The position numbers and the translations under genes were made by a program. Shown here one piece after another: positions 52,495 through 61,922 of a stretch of DNA of 64,000 nt. The stretch spans positions 124,001 through 188,000 of the forward strand of contig NZ_RQHV01000036.1 in assembly GCF_004771005.1 (NCBI RefSeq). Reading direction: 5' to 3'. This stretch comes from Leptospira ilyithenensis. GTDB lineage: Bacteria > Spirochaetota > Leptospiria > Leptospirales > Leptospiraceae. The stretch's first letter is position 1, and each line of letters begins with the position of its first letter. The notes beneath the pieces are model-generated. The model was not told the DNA's origin. It saw only the letters and a program-made list of their open reading frames with translations, and did not search any database.

Positions 52495-54429
52495 TTGCGA
52501 TCGTTTAGTTTACTATTAATCCCGGCTTTAATTTTAGCTGTTTCTTTTACCATTCTGTATCCGAATTTTGCAGACAGAACGTTAAACCTTTCTGTACAAC
52601 CCGAAGTTTATAATTTGGATGAAGAAACCAAACAAAAAGTCGTTTCCGGTTTCTTTGAAAGATGGGAAAAAGATTATAATGCAAATGGAAAATGGCTGAT
52701 AGAGCCGAACACCGGTTTGCCTTCCAAAGAAACTCCTATTTACAAAGTAAAAGGAAGATTCATTACTTCCGCAAAGATCAATCAGATCTCTCAGGAAAAT
52801 CAGAAATTGATTTTAGAGTCCAAAAACAAATTGGAACCTACCATGATCGAAGAATTGATCCGGGGAGGAAAGTCGCTTTCCATTAAACTCGGGTTAGACT
52901 TGCAAGGTGGTATGCGGGTTGTTTTGAAAGGAGACTTTGAGGATTATAGCGCAAAACTCCGTGATATTTACGCGAAAGAAATTTCAGAATTAAAAATAAC
53001 GATCTCGGATGTTGTCAAATCCGCAGAGGATAAGAAAAAAGCAACTTCCAGATTGGAAGAAATAGAATCCAATTTCGAACTCTCACCTATGCGCAAGTTA
53101 GTTGAGCTAGAGAAAGCGAAGATGATTATCGACAATCGTCTCACCAGCCAAAATTTAACCGAACCTCAAGTTCGGATTCAAAAAGAGCAAGATGCGATTG
53201 AAGTGTCTCTTCCCGGTGTAACAAACTCCGCTGCCATATTGGAAATACTTCAAAATACGGAAACCGTAGAATACCGAATTGAAGAACCGAATCCTTTTGT
53301 TTTCCGATCAAAAATCGAAGAAAGCGAAAGAAGATTTATGGATCTGAACCAACGGGAAGAAACCGATATTTTTAAATTCCAAGAGATTGTTAAAAACAAA
53401 TTGGGCAAAAAAGTCCAAGACTCGTTTCTCGAATCCCTGGAAAAAAAATACAATATCCCTCCTGAATATAAAATTTTCGCATATTGGGCTCGCGGGTCTG
53501 CTGCAAAATCGGCACTTTTGCCCAGAAGTTTTTCCGTTTTGGAAAGAAAGATTGCTCTTTCCGGAAACGATATGACCAATGCGCAACCTGCCTTTAATTC
53601 GAATAGTTACGGTTGGATGGTGAGTTTTACCCTCACTCCCAATGGTGCGGAAAAGTTTTTTGATCTGACTTCAGAAAATCGCGGACGGAATTTAGCAATT
53701 GTTTGGGGAGATAAGGTAGTATCCAACCCTGTTATCAATGATCCGATTGCAGGGGGACGTGCCGAAATCTCCGGCTCTTTCACACAAGAAGAAGCAATTC
53801 GTCTTGCCAATGTGATTTCGGAAGGAGCATTGCCGATCCCGCTTTCGGTTCTTGAAATGAGATTCATCGGACCGACTCTCGGAATAGAGTCGATTGAAGT
53901 GGGGATTCGTGCGGTCATCATCGGTTTCATTCTGGTGATGTTATACATGATCATCTATTATCGATTAGGTGGATTTGTTGCCGATATATCACTACTTGCA
54001 AACGTAATCATTCTCGCTGCCCTTTTATCCTTAATGGATTTTACTCTTACTTTACCAGGTTTTGCGGGCTTGATCTTAACGATGGGTATGGCGGTTGATG
54101 CAAACGTACTTATTTACGAAAGGATTCGGGAAGAAATCGAATCAGGCAATGCATTGCCGATCGCAGTCACTGCCGGTTTTCAGAACGCGTTCTGGACCAT
54201 CATGGACGCAAACATTACCACTCTCATCGCAGGTATTCTGATGATCCGTTTGGGCAATGGTCCGATCAAAGGTTTTGCTATTACATTATGTTGGGGAATT
54301 ATAACTACATTGTTTACTTCATTGTTTTTATCCAGATTGTTTGTTGAACTTTTGGTGAACCGAGTAGGAGTTCGCCATTTAAACCTAAGACCTTTCTTTT
54401 TTGGAAAGAAGGCGGTATCAAATGTTTAA
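52495..54429 (+). CDS. secD: Protein translocase subunit SecD
   Basis: About 644 residues: one N-terminal membrane helix, a large periplasmic region (P1 head and base) containing KLGLDLQGGMRVVLKGD and a later SLPGVTNSAAILEIL, then five C-terminal helices with GLILTMGMAVDANVLIYERIREE, the RND-family motif carrying the conserved Asp. SecD with SecF uses the proton/ion gradient to pull exported proteins across. The TTG at 52495 with TAGGAG 8 bases upstream is the likely start; the frame extends further upstream but overlaps the preceding gene. An additional insertion (about residues 150-230, coiled-coil-like) is noted. Confidence 0.9.
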   Translation: MRSFSLLLIPALILAVSFTILYPNFADRTLNLSVQPEVYNLDEETKQKVVSGFFERWEKDYNANGKWLIEPNTGLPSKETPIYKVKGRFITSAKINQISQENQKLILESKNKLEPTMIEELIRGGKSLSIKLGLDLQGGMRVVLKGDFEDYSAKLRDIYAKEISELKITISDVVKSAEDKKKATSRLEEIESNFELSPMRKLVELEKAKMIIDNRLTSQNLTEPQVRIQKEQDAIEVSLPGVTNSAAILEILQNTETVEYRIEEPNPFVFRSKIEESERRFMDLNQREETDIFKFQEIVKNKLGKKVQDSFLESLEKKYNIPPEYKIFAYWARGSAAKSALLPRSFSVLERKIALSGNDMTNAQPAFNSNSYGWMVSFTLTPNGAEKFFDLTSENRGRNLAIVWGDKVVSNPVINDPIAGGRAEISGSFTQEEAIRLANVISEGALPIPLSVLEMRFIGPTLGIESIEVGIRAVIIGFILVMLYMIIYYRLGGFVADISLLANVIILAALLSLMDFTLTLPGFAGLILTMGMAVDANVLIYERIREEIESGNALPIAVTAGFQNAFWTIMDANITTLIAGILMIRLGNGPIKGFAITLCWGIITTLFTSLFLSRLFVELLVNRVGVRHLNLRPFFFGKKAVSNV

Positions 54430-55363
54430 GTTTGATTTTATCAAATACAAAGCGATTTCGATTACTTTATCTACGATTCTGATCATTGCAGGATTTGCTG
54501 TCACCTTTGGAAAATATGACGGGTTTGCACATTCTCTTGATTTTGACGGAGGACTTCGTTCCGTGATTGAACTCCCCATAGGGAAAGGTCGCTCGGATTT
54601 GGAATCGTTTTTTAAAAAGACAGAGATTGAAGCTGTGATCATCCTTTTGGAAAAAGATAAAAATATCTACCAAATGGATATTGGTTTGGGATCCACTCCT
54701 CAAATCGACCAGTTGTACAACCAAATCCCTGAGAATGAAAGAGAGCTAAAAACTTCTTCAATTGATAAATTTGTAACTATTTTGCAAAGAGAGTTCCAGG
54801 TCCCTAAAGAAAAAATTCTATCGGCTGACCAAGTGGGTGCTGTAGTCGGGAGCGAGTTGACTTCGACTGGGATTACACTTTTGGGAACCACTCTTTTGAT
54901 TATTCTGTTATACTTGAGTTATAGGTCTCAGTTCAAGTTTGCATTGGCTTCGGCACTTGCACTCATTCACGATATACTCTTTACTTTGGCGATGATCGGG
55001 TTTTTCCAAATGAAACCGAGTGTTCCTATGATTGCCGCATTACTTACGTTACTTGGTTATTCCATCAATGACAAGATCGTAGTATTCGATAGGATCAGAG
55101 AAAATTCGCATGGCAAAGACAATCTGGCGCTTTCGAATGTAATTAATATTTCCATCGGACAAACTCTCGGAAGAACGATCAATACATCCCTAACAACGCT
55201 GATTTCCGTCGTTGCTATCATCATCGGTGGCGCGGTCGAATTGTATGATTTTGCTTTCATTCTGATTTTCGGTGTGGTCGTCGGAACATATTCTTCGATT
55301 TTTATTGCTGCTCCTATTTCGGAAATTTACGATCAGTTTAGAAGGAAACGTAAGTTAGCGTAA
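54422..55363 (+). CDS. secF: Protein translocase subunit SecF
   Basis: A 313-residue protein with the N-terminal helix, a periplasmic domain beginning with HSLDFDGGLRS and five C-terminal helices containing the SINDKIVVFDRIREN motif with the conserved Asp. The ATG at 54422 (MFKFDFIKYK) overlaps the last 8 bases of secD, so translation is coupled and stoichiometry matched. Earlier in-frame codons within secD are unlikely starts. Confidence 0.95.
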   Translation: MFKFDFIKYKAISITLSTILIIAGFAVTFGKYDGFAHSLDFDGGLRSVIELPIGKGRSDLESFFKKTEIEAVIILLEKDKNIYQMDIGLGSTPQIDQLYNQIPENERELKTSSIDKFVTILQREFQVPKEKILSADQVGAVVGSELTSTGITLLGTTLLIILLYLSYRSQFKFALASALALIHDILFTLAMIGFFQMKPSVPMIAALLTLLGYSINDKIVVFDRIRENSHGKDNLALSNVINISIGQTLGRTINTSLTTLISVVAIIIGGAVELYDFAFILIFGVVVGTYSSIFIAAPISEIYDQFRRKRKLA

Positions 55364-55369
55364 ACGTGG

Positions 55370-56677
55370 GTGTTTTCGGAACTTCCCCCATCTGATAAAA
55401 AAAGAATTTTAAATGAATTGAGAAGACTTTCCTTTTCGGCGATGGGATTGTCTTCTCCCAATCCGCCTGTTGCGGCCTTGATCTTAGATGATTCGGGTCG
55501 CATTCTTGCTTCCGGGCACACTCAAATTTCAGGCGGTTTTCATGCAGAAAGAGCCGCTTATACAAATTGGAAAGAAACTCTTTCGAGGGAATCTCTAGAG
55601 CAAAAAAATATATCCCATTCGCTCGTTGTCAGTTTGGAGCCTTGTACCCATTTCGGCAAAACTCCGCCTTGCAGAGATTTGATTCTCAGTGAAAAACCGA
55701 AGGAACTGGTAATCGGATTTAAAGATCCTAATCCTCTTGTTGCTTCCGGAGACTGGGGCAGGTACAAAGAGCAAGGAATTGTAACGAGACTTGCTCCCGA
55801 AGTCGCAAAATATTCTTTTCCATATCTCTTCGGTTTTTTTACCAGAATGAAAAAGGAAAAACCATGGATTTGGATCAAATCGGCTGTCACAAAACAAGGG
55901 TTTTATGCATCTGAGGCTGAGGAAAGAGTTCAAATTACAAGCGAGTCTTCAGATTATTATTTGCAGATGCTTCGGGGAAAGTTCGATGCAATTGTGGTCG
56001 GACCGAAAACGGTCAGTACCGACGAACCGTCGCTTAATTTTCGTTTAACGGAAGAATCTTTTCGGAAAAGGGGAGATGTTACAAAACTTTTTGTTTCGGA
56101 TAATGAAAAATTCTTTTTTTCTCCGGGAAAGGAGTTTTTGGAAAATCTGTTAACGGAAACAAACGAAAAAGAAAGATATGATTTTCATATTGGTCAAATT
56201 CAATCATTTCAACCATACCGTATATTCATGTTAGGTGAAAGTCAGGTTTTATCGAAAACATTTGTTGAAAAACAATCGGATCTAAATTTACAAATGGGAA
56301 AAAGGGGCTGCATCTTTTATCGGATCCTTGCAAAAAATTCGAAGAAATCGGATATGAAATCAAAAGAAGATTCAAAACTTCTGGAACTTTCCGATTTTCC
56401 TATCGACAGTTTCTATTCTGATGAAGGCGGACTATTTCTTCAATCTCTTGCAAAAAGAGAAATCGGAACAACCATTTTGGAAGTCGGGTCTTTTTTATAT
56501 GAATTTGTAAAGGATCATTTGGAAGAAGAGGATTGTATTTTGACAGTAGAGGGAAATTCGAATGTTACTATTTCCGATGGGAAAAAATTTGCAGGATTTT
56601 CCGAGGGGGAGTTGGTTTCCGGGTTCCAAGTGGGTGAAGATCGTTGGAATTTGCACTGTTTGTCCAAGCGGGTTTAA
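55370..56677 (+). CDS. ribD: Bifunctional riboflavin deaminase/reductase RibD
   Basis: The 435-residue protein has an N-terminal cytidine-deaminase-like domain with zinc/catalytic motifs GGFHAERAA and LEPCTHFGKTPPC (H-A-E and P-C-x8-C), and a C-terminal reductase domain with WIKSAVTKQGF and DAIVVGPKTV-x-TDEPSL. It carries out the second and third steps of riboflavin synthesis. The reductase domain is much diverged in its last 150 residues. The GTG start is 6 bases after the secF stop, so it could be read from the sec operon. Confidence 0.88.
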   Translation: MFSELPPSDKKRILNELRRLSFSAMGLSSPNPPVAALILDDSGRILASGHTQISGGFHAERAAYTNWKETLSRESLEQKNISHSLVVSLEPCTHFGKTPPCRDLILSEKPKELVIGFKDPNPLVASGDWGRYKEQGIVTRLAPEVAKYSFPYLFGFFTRMKKEKPWIWIKSAVTKQGFYASEAEERVQITSESSDYYLQMLRGKFDAIVVGPKTVSTDEPSLNFRLTEESFRKRGDVTKLFVSDNEKFFFSPGKEFLENLLTETNEKERYDFHIGQIQSFQPYRIFMLGESQVLSKTFVEKQSDLNLQMGKRGCIFYRILAKNSKKSDMKSKEDSKLLELSDFPIDSFYSDEGGLFLQSLAKREIGTTILEVGSFLYEFVKDHLEEEDCILTVEGNSNVTISDGKKFAGFSEGELVSGFQVGEDRWNLHCLSKRV

Positions 56678-56794
56678 TAAGCTTTGAAGGTATGAGTTTC
56701 ACAAACGGCAAAAAGGCGAAATTTTGTTCGTTTTTTTTGGTAGTTTGGAAAAAGAATTTGTGAGAAAATAGGAGAAATATGGTAGAGGAAAGCC

Positions 56795-56911
56795 ATTGGG
56801 TGGCTTTGTGGTTAACCCCACCCCTTCTTCACGCCAATAGAAGCGAAGAAGTATTCGAAGAATCATCAGCAAAGCTGATCTCGGGCGGGGATTTTAGTAC
56901 CATCACCCAAT
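56795..56911 (+). promoter_or_regulatory. Structured multi-stem element upstream of ribE
   Basis: Outer stem ATTGGGTG (56795-56802) / CACCCAAT (56904-56911); next stem CCCCACCC (56816-56823) / GGGCGGGG (56883-56890, one mismatch); within it three hairpins: CTTCTTC/GAAGAAG (56824-56851), ATTC-GAA-GAAT (56853-56863) and ATCAGC-AAA-GCTGAT (56865-56879). It ends 44 bases before the ribE start. It does not match the FMN riboswitch core. It could be a new cis-regulatory RNA or a dispersed repeat. Confidence 0.5.
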
Positions 56912-56955
56912 CCATCCCTTGACGAATTTCCTCCTCTCTTTAATCTGGAAGTAAG

Positions 56956-57567
56956 ATGTTTACAGGGATCATTGAAACCAAAGGCAAAATAGTAAAGGCG
57001 AGTCCTATCAATTCGGGGATTGAATTTCAAATCCAAACTGAGTGGGACAAACCTGACCTTTCCGTCGGAGACTCCGTTGCTATCAACGGCGCTTGCATGA
57101 CTGTTACTACGTTTCAAGAGAAGGGGAATATTTTTTCATTCTACACTTCTTATAAATCCCTGGAACTGACCAACTTATCCAAGTTACATGTCGGAGGATC
57201 GGTGAATCTGGAAAGAGCCATGTCGGCAGGACAAAGATTTGGTGGTCATATGGTTCAGGGTCATGTGGACGGAGTAGGAAAGATTCATAGCCGAAAGACA
57301 ATCGAGTCCGATTCTGTTGAAGAGTTTTGGGTGGAATGTCCCGAGTCCTTAATCAGATACTTGGTAAAAAAGGGAAGCATTACCGTAGACGGAGTAAGCC
57401 TCACAATCGTTGAAGTTGAGAACCGATTGTTTCAATTGATTTTGATTCCGGAAACACTTCGCAAAACAAACGCTATGTCTTGGGAGGTCGGAAAAATCGT
57501 AAACTTGGAGGTGGATGTTCTTGCAAAGTATATTGAAAATTTTATGGAATTAAGATTTTCGAAGTAA
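56956..57567 (+). CDS. ribE: Riboflavin synthase, alpha chain
   Basis: A 203-residue enzyme that dismutates two 6,7-dimethyl-8-ribityllumazines to riboflavin. The duplicated lumazine-binding (Lum_binding) domains are each seen: MFTGIIETKG... VGDSVAINGACMTV (first) and GGHMVQGHVDGVG... KGSITVDGVSLTIVEV (second). The second copy of the motif is typical. It follows ribD by 278 bases that include a nested stem-loop element, and it overlaps the convergent STAS gene by 18 bases. The symbol is ribE in most genomes (ribC in some). Confidence 0.95.
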   Translation: MFTGIIETKGKIVKASPINSGIEFQIQTEWDKPDLSVGDSVAINGACMTVTTFQEKGNIFSFYTSYKSLELTNLSKLHVGGSVNLERAMSAGQRFGGHMVQGHVDGVGKIHSRKTIESDSVEEFWVECPESLIRYLVKKGSITVDGVSLTIVEVENRLFQLILIPETLRKTNAMSWEVGKIVNLEVDVLAKYIENFMELRFSK

Positions 57568-57927
57568 GTCGTTTATGTCCGCGTCATCGTCTCCTTCCCC
57601 ATACTTAGTTTGAAAATCACCCAAACTTAAGATTTCAAAAAACATATCTAATTTTGCTAATTTAAATACGTTCTGAATCATCGGTTTCATTCCAATCAGG
57701 ATGAGTTTGCCTTTTTTGTTTTTCAGATTGTTCAGACTCTTGATAAGAGAACCGATACCGGAGGAATCAATATAATCAAGTCGGCTCATCTCTATCGCAA
57801 CTATGCTAGGATTCGCTTCGGTTACCTTGGAAAAAATGGATTCAAATTCTTCGGTGGACTCGATATCAAATTTCCCTGAAATTTCTATCGTCTTCACCTT
57901 GCCGGATGTGTTTAACTTGAGCTCCAT
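57550..57927 (-). CDS. STAS-domain anti-sigma factor antagonist
   Basis: A 125-residue protein matching SpoIIAA/RsbV-type STAS domains: the phosphorylatable serine region is MSRLDYIDSSGIGSLIKSL, followed by KLILIGMKPMIQNVFKLAKLD. The dephosphorylated form releases a sigma factor from its anti-sigma kinase, or works in other switch systems. A strong GGAGGG site precedes the ATG. A SpoIIE-type phosphatase that might act on it lies at 31176, but the link is not established. It overlaps the 3' end of ribE. Confidence 0.88.
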   Translation of the reverse strand: MELKLNTSGKVKTIEISGKFDIESTEEFESIFSKVTEANPSIVAIEMSRLDYIDSSGIGSLIKSLNNLKNKKGKLILIGMKPMIQNVFKLAKLDMFFEILSLGDFQTKYGEGDDDADINDLLRKS

Positions 57928-57941
57928 TGGCCCTCCTCAAT

Positions 57942-57971
57942 TTGACAATCTTACGCTAAAACTGACATAAA
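57942..57971 (+). promoter_or_regulatory. Possible ribBA promoter
   Basis: TTGACA at 57942-57947 followed 18 bases later by CATAAA (57966-57971). The -35 is perfect but the -10 poor; a leader of about 70 bases would precede ribBA. No FMN riboswitch-like structure is evident in the leader. Confidence 0.3.
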
Positions 57972-58046
57972 AATCAATGAATTTCTTCTAGTTTCTACTT
58001 TTAATCGGAGGGCTTGGGTAAGTCTTAGTAAATAGAGGGCAAAAAT

Positions 58047-59255
58047 ATGATTCGGCCTATTGAAGAAGCAATCGAAGAAATCCGCCAAGGAAAAATGATC
58101 ATCCTAGTCGATTCGGAAGATCGGGAAAACGAAGGTGACCTGGTCGTTGCTTCTGAATTTGCAACCAAAGAACAAATCAATTTTATGGCAACCTACGGCC
58201 GTGGCCTTATCTGTGTGCCAATGGAAGCGGAAAGATTGCGTCGTTTGGGCTTGGGGAAGATGGTCGATGATCATACCCTGGGAGACAAACACGGAACAGC
58301 ATTTACCGTATCTGTGGATGCAAAACACGGAACTACTACAGGGATTTCCGCAGGAGATCGCGCCAAAACCGTAGAAGTTTTGTTAGATGAAAAAACGGAA
58401 TCCTCCGATCTGGTCCGCCCGGGCCATCTATTTCCATTGCAGGCAGTCTCCGGAGGAGTCTTAAGAAGAGCGGGTCATACCGAAGCTGCTGTCGACCTAT
58501 CCAAATTGGCAGGTCTGTATCCGAGCGGGGTGATCTGTGAAATCATGAATGATGACGGAACCATGGCCCGTCTTCCCGATTTGGAAAAATTCGCCGCTAC
58601 TCATAAACTGAATATATATACAATCGAAGATCTGATTCGCTACCGCCGTAACCAGGAAAAGTTGATTCGAATGGAAGTGGAGGCAAACCTGCCGACGGAA
58701 TACGGAGAATTTAAGATCCGTGCCTATTCAACCGAAATCGACGATAAAATTCACGTAGCTCTCATCAAGGGAGACATTGATTCGGAAACTCCGATACTTG
58801 TCAGAGTACATAGCGAGTGTTTGACGGGAGATATTTTCTCCTCTCAAAGGTGTGATTGCGGACCTCAATTGCATAGCGCACTTCGAATGATCGAAAAAGA
58901 AGGAAAAGGTATTTTGCTTTATATGCGCCAAGAGGGGCGAGGGATCGGAATCATCAATAAACTGAAAGCATATTCTTTGCAGGAAGGCGGTTTGGATACT
59001 GTCGAGGCAAACGCACAACTGGGTTTTGCTCCCGATTTACGCGATTACGGAATCGGTGCACAGATCTTACGGGATATCGGAGTGCAAAAAATGCGACTCA
59101 TTACAAATAACCCACGTAAGATTGTAGGTTTGGAAGGATACAGTTTGCAAGTAGTCGAACGGATTCCGATTGAAATTGTTCCTGAGGCAAATAACGCGCA
59201 TTATCTGGCGACAAAGAAATTGAAACTAGGGCACCTTCTCAACCTACACGGTTGA
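58047..59255 (+). CDS. ribBA: Bifunctional DHBP synthase / GTP cyclohydrolase II
   Basis: A 402-residue protein joining 3,4-dihydroxy-2-butanone-4-phosphate synthase (about 1-200; [11 protein letters not shown] metal site, GHTEAAVDL) to GTP cyclohydrolase II (about 205-402; the zinc site in [20 protein letters not shown] and the RQEGRGIGI motif). It supplies both branches of riboflavin precursor synthesis. SD GAGGG lies 7 bases before the ATG. Its stop is 3 bases from the convergent pdxH stop. Confidence 0.95.
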   Translation: MIRPIEEAIEEIRQGKMIILVDSEDRENEGDLVVASEFATKEQINFMATYGRGLICVPMEAERLRRLGLGKMVDDHTLGDKHGTAFTVSVDAKHGTTTGISAGDRAKTVEVLLDEKTESSDLVRPGHLFPLQAVSGGVLRRAGHTEAAVDLSKLAGLYPSGVICEIMNDDGTMARLPDLEKFAATHKLNIYTIEDLIRYRRNQEKLIRMEVEANLPTEYGEFKIRAYSTEIDDKIHVALIKGDIDSETPILVRVHSECLTGDIFSSQRCDCGPQLHSALRMIEKEGKGILLYMRQEGRGIGIINKLKAYSLQEGGLDTVEANAQLGFAPDLRDYGIGAQILRDIGVQKMRLITNNPRKIVGLEGYSLQVVERIPIEIVPEANNAHYLATKKLKLGHLLNLHG

Positions 59256-59258
59256 ATT

Positions 59259-59906
59259 TTAAGGGGCGAGTCGGTCTTTTTGCCAACCTTCGCCCGTTAA
59301 GGTAAATTGGATTCGATCGTGTAGTCGCCCCTTTCTTCCCTGCCAGAATTCGATTCTATGGGGGGCGAGTCCGTAACCTCCCCATTCTTCCGGCGTAGGA
59401 ACATCCTTACCTTCCAGTTCTTTTTCGTAACGTTCCAATTCCTTTTCCAGATAATTTCGATCGGGAACAACCGAGCTTTGTTTGGAAACGATTGCTCCTA
59501 ATTGTGAGACTCTCGGACGTTTGGAAAAATAATCGATCGATTCTTTTCGGCTTACTTTTGTTATACTACCTTCGATTCGAACTTGTCTTTCCAGGTTTGC
59601 CCAAAAAAAAGTAAGTGCGGCTTTGGGATTTTCTTCCAGTTCTTTTCCTTTGCGGGAATCGTAATTGGTAAAAAATAAAAACTTATTTTCAGAGATGCCT
59701 TTCAGGAGCACGATTCTCCCCGATGGTTGGCCGTCTTTGCTCACTGTGGAGAGATGCATAACATTCGGTTCTTCCACATTTTCTTCTTCCGCAATGGAAA
59801 ACCATTTTTGAAAAAATAAAATAGGATCGTTTCCCGTTTCTTCTTCACTTAATGTAAATTTTTCATAGGACTTGCGCATATCTTCCATGTGTTCATTCGG
59901 TTTCAT
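59259..59906 (-). CDS. pdxH: Pyridoxamine 5'-phosphate oxidase
   Basis: A 215-residue FMN enzyme that makes pyridoxal 5'-phosphate. Typical PdxH segments: SGRIVLLKGI and FFTNYDSRKGKEL (FMN phosphate site), SKQSSVV, and the C-terminal RIEFWQGRKGRLHDRI with a final RLAP. FMN links it to the nearby riboflavin genes. The start overlaps the prepilin peptidase stop by 14 bases. Confidence 0.94.
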   Translation of the reverse strand: MKPNEHMEDMRKSYEKFTLSEEETGNDPILFFQKWFSIAEEENVEEPNVMHLSTVSKDGQPSGRIVLLKGISENKFLFFTNYDSRKGKELEENPKAALTFFWANLERQVRIEGSITKVSRKESIDYFSKRPRVSQLGAIVSKQSSVVPDRNYLEKELERYEKELEGKDVPTPEEWGGYGLAPHRIEFWQGRKGRLHDRIQFTLTGEGWQKDRLAP

Positions 59907-60723
59907 CGACTGTAATTCCTTCTATTCCTAAATGAAAAAATAATATTTTGGATAAATATGTAAAGAAGAGTCCTATCGAAAAATAGACTCCCATCGGGAT
60001 GGCTTTGCCCCGAAGAGACTCTCCTTTTTTACGGGAGAGTAAAGTAACAATCGTAGCAATCAAATAAGATGAGTTTAAAAACATCATCCACCAAGGATGA
60101 CCGGATAAAAACGCGAAAACAGGTGCAAACAATACATCTCCAAATCCGATTCCCTTCCGGTAAACCAGATAGAGGGTGAGATAAAATCCTGCAAATCCCA
60201 GAAACACATATAAATCGGTGAACACGGGCCATTCTTCCGATAAAAAATAATTGCAAACAAGACCGAATGCCAGAATAAAAAAAAGATTCTCATAATCTAA
60301 CGAGAAATAGTTGGCATCCGTATAGATACTGATCATTAAATGCCCCAGTAAAAACGGAAAAAAAACGGCAAATCCAAGAGAACCTGTCATTTGAAAAAAG
60401 ATGACTACAACGATTCCAAAAAACAATTCGGATACCGGATAGATCCAGGAAAGTTTCGAATGACAGGATTTGCATTTTCCTTTTGTAAGAAAGAAACCTA
60501 AAATAGGAATGAGGTAGAGTGAGGAAACCGGAGTTTTACAATGGGGACAATGGCTTGGAATGATAAAAAGTTTTTTTAGTCTCTCGAGTCTCGTTCCTTG
60601 TTTTCTTTCTTTGCCGTAAAAATAAAGCAAAACCCTCTCGGCAGTAGTGATGTAAAAACTACCGAGAGCCGCGCCATAAACAAATTGAAGGATCGCAAAA
60701 ACAATGTTAGTTTGGAGATCCAT
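59893..60723 (-). CDS. Prepilin peptidase-like protein (A24 family)
   Basis: About 276 residues with seven to eight membrane helices. After the first helix there is a cytoplasmic zinc-finger-like segment with two C-x2-C pairs (CPHC and CKSC), as in PilD/GspO. The two catalytic Asp are likely those in YTDANYF and GIGFGDVLFAP. It would cleave type IV pilin/type II secretion pseudopilin leaders and possibly N-methylate them. I start at the Met at 60723 because earlier in-frame codons overlap the aminotransferase; a clear ribosome binding site is lacking. Confidence 0.8.
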   Translation of the reverse strand: MDLQTNIVFAILQFVYGAALGSFYITTAERVLLYFYGKERKQGTRLERLKKLFIIPSHCPHCKTPVSSLYLIPILGFFLTKGKCKSCHSKLSWIYPVSELFFGIVVVIFFQMTGSLGFAVFFPFLLGHLMISIYTDANYFSLDYENLFFILAFGLVCNYFLSEEWPVFTDLYVFLGFAGFYLTLYLVYRKGIGFGDVLFAPVFAFLSGHPWWMMFLNSSYLIATIVTLLSRKKGESLRGKAIPMGVYFSIGLFFTYLSKILFFHLGIEGITVDETE

Positions 60724-60731
60724 TTTACGGA

Positions 60732-61838
60732 CTAGTTCGCAAGTTCTTTGGAAAGTTCTTGTAAAGCGGTCATCCCTCGTTTTAGGTTGTCCCATTCCGT
60801 AGCAAAAGAAAGGCGGACATGATCTTTGTTTTCGCAAAAGATAAAACCGGGAACAAGGATCAATTTCTTAGAGGTGATCGCAAGTTTTGTAAACTCTTCA
60901 TCTTGGATCGGAACTTTTAGAAAATAGTAAAAAGCTCCTCCCGATTTTTCCAACGGATAAAAATCCTTAAGGCTTTCGTATACAAAATCCCTCTTTTCCC
61001 TATAGTCTTGGATATAGGAACTCATATCCGTTTTTAAAGCTTCGATCCCCGCCCATTGAGTGACGGAAGGTGCGCATACCACAGTGTATTGTTGCAATGT
61101 AGTCAGTGCTTTTATGACCTCCTCGGGGGCGAGGATGGTGGCAAGTCTGAGCCCGGTCATATTGTATGTTTTTGAAAATCCGGTCAGAGTGATCGTTTTA
61201 TCATAATCTTTTCCGATCGAATAAAACTTTTTATCATAATCGAATAATTCGTAGATTTCATCCGAGATAAGATAAGCTCCGGTTTCTTCGGCTAAGTTTG
61301 CAAGCGCGGTCAATTGTTCTTTTGATAAAACTTTTCCTGTAGGATTGGACGGATTGGAAAAAATAATCAGTTTGATCTTTTTCTTTCGGAATGAATTCAG
61401 ATCGTCAGTGCCGAAAGATTCTTTTACTGTCAGAACTTTTGCTCCGTAAAATTTCAGCATGGAAGGATACATTAAAAAATAAGGAGAAATCACCAAACAT
61501 TCGTCATCTGGGTTGACGAGTGCGTTAAAAAGTAAAAACAGAGCGGAGGAAATTCCGGAAGTTACCAATATCCGATCGGGAGTAGCATATTTAATCCCGT
61601 TTTCCGAGAGAAATTTTCGGGCCATTGCTTCTTTCAATTCGGGAATCCCGCCGGTAAGGGTGTATGCCGTTTTGCCTTCGCGGGCGGCCTCAGCCATTGC
61701 ATCGATAATGTTAGGCGGACAAGGGAAGTGAGGTTGTCCTATAGATAAGTTGATTGGGTTTTCTATGGTTCGGGCCAGCTCAAAAGCTTTTCTAATGGGC
61801 GAAGAGTCGATTCCATACATTCTAGATGCAAATTCCAT
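60732..61838 (-). CDS. PLP-dependent class I aminotransferase
   Basis: A fold-type I aminotransferase of about 368 residues. The N-terminal MEFASRMYGIDSS and PINLSIGQPHF segments, SNPSNPTGKVL mid-protein, and the catalytic lysine in LTGFSKTYNMTGLRLA are seen. The substrate pair cannot be assigned; members of this group act on aspartate, aromatic or branched-chain amino acids. A longer start at a TTG (61874) is possible; the ATG at 61838 fits the family N-terminus better. It is divergent from the AAA+ gene, the starts about 85 bases apart. Confidence 0.82.
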   Translation of the reverse strand: MEFASRMYGIDSSPIRKAFELARTIENPINLSIGQPHFPCPPNIIDAMAEAAREGKTAYTLTGGIPELKEAMARKFLSENGIKYATPDRILVTSGISSALFLLFNALVNPDDECLVISPYFLMYPSMLKFYGAKVLTVKESFGTDDLNSFRKKKIKLIIFSNPSNPTGKVLSKEQLTALANLAEETGAYLISDEIYELFDYDKKFYSIGKDYDKTITLTGFSKTYNMTGLRLATILAPEEVIKALTTLQQYTVVCAPSVTQWAGIEALKTDMSSYIQDYREKRDFVYESLKDFYPLEKSGGAFYYFLKVPIQDEEFTKLAITSKKLILVPGFIFCENKDHVRLSFATEWDNLKRGMTALQELSKELAN

Positions 61839-61922
61839 ACTATTTAAGTGAAAAATTCGGTGCCTTTCGGTCAATAGAATTTGGTTTACAGGGAGTTAAA
61901 ACATCGAAATCGTGAAGCATAT

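Noticed and set aside
56678..56955. FMN riboswitch upstream of ribE
   Set aside because: The conserved GGGGCAGGGUGAAAUUCCC-type core and GACCGGCGGU-type segments are absent. The structured element was kept as an unclassified feature instead.
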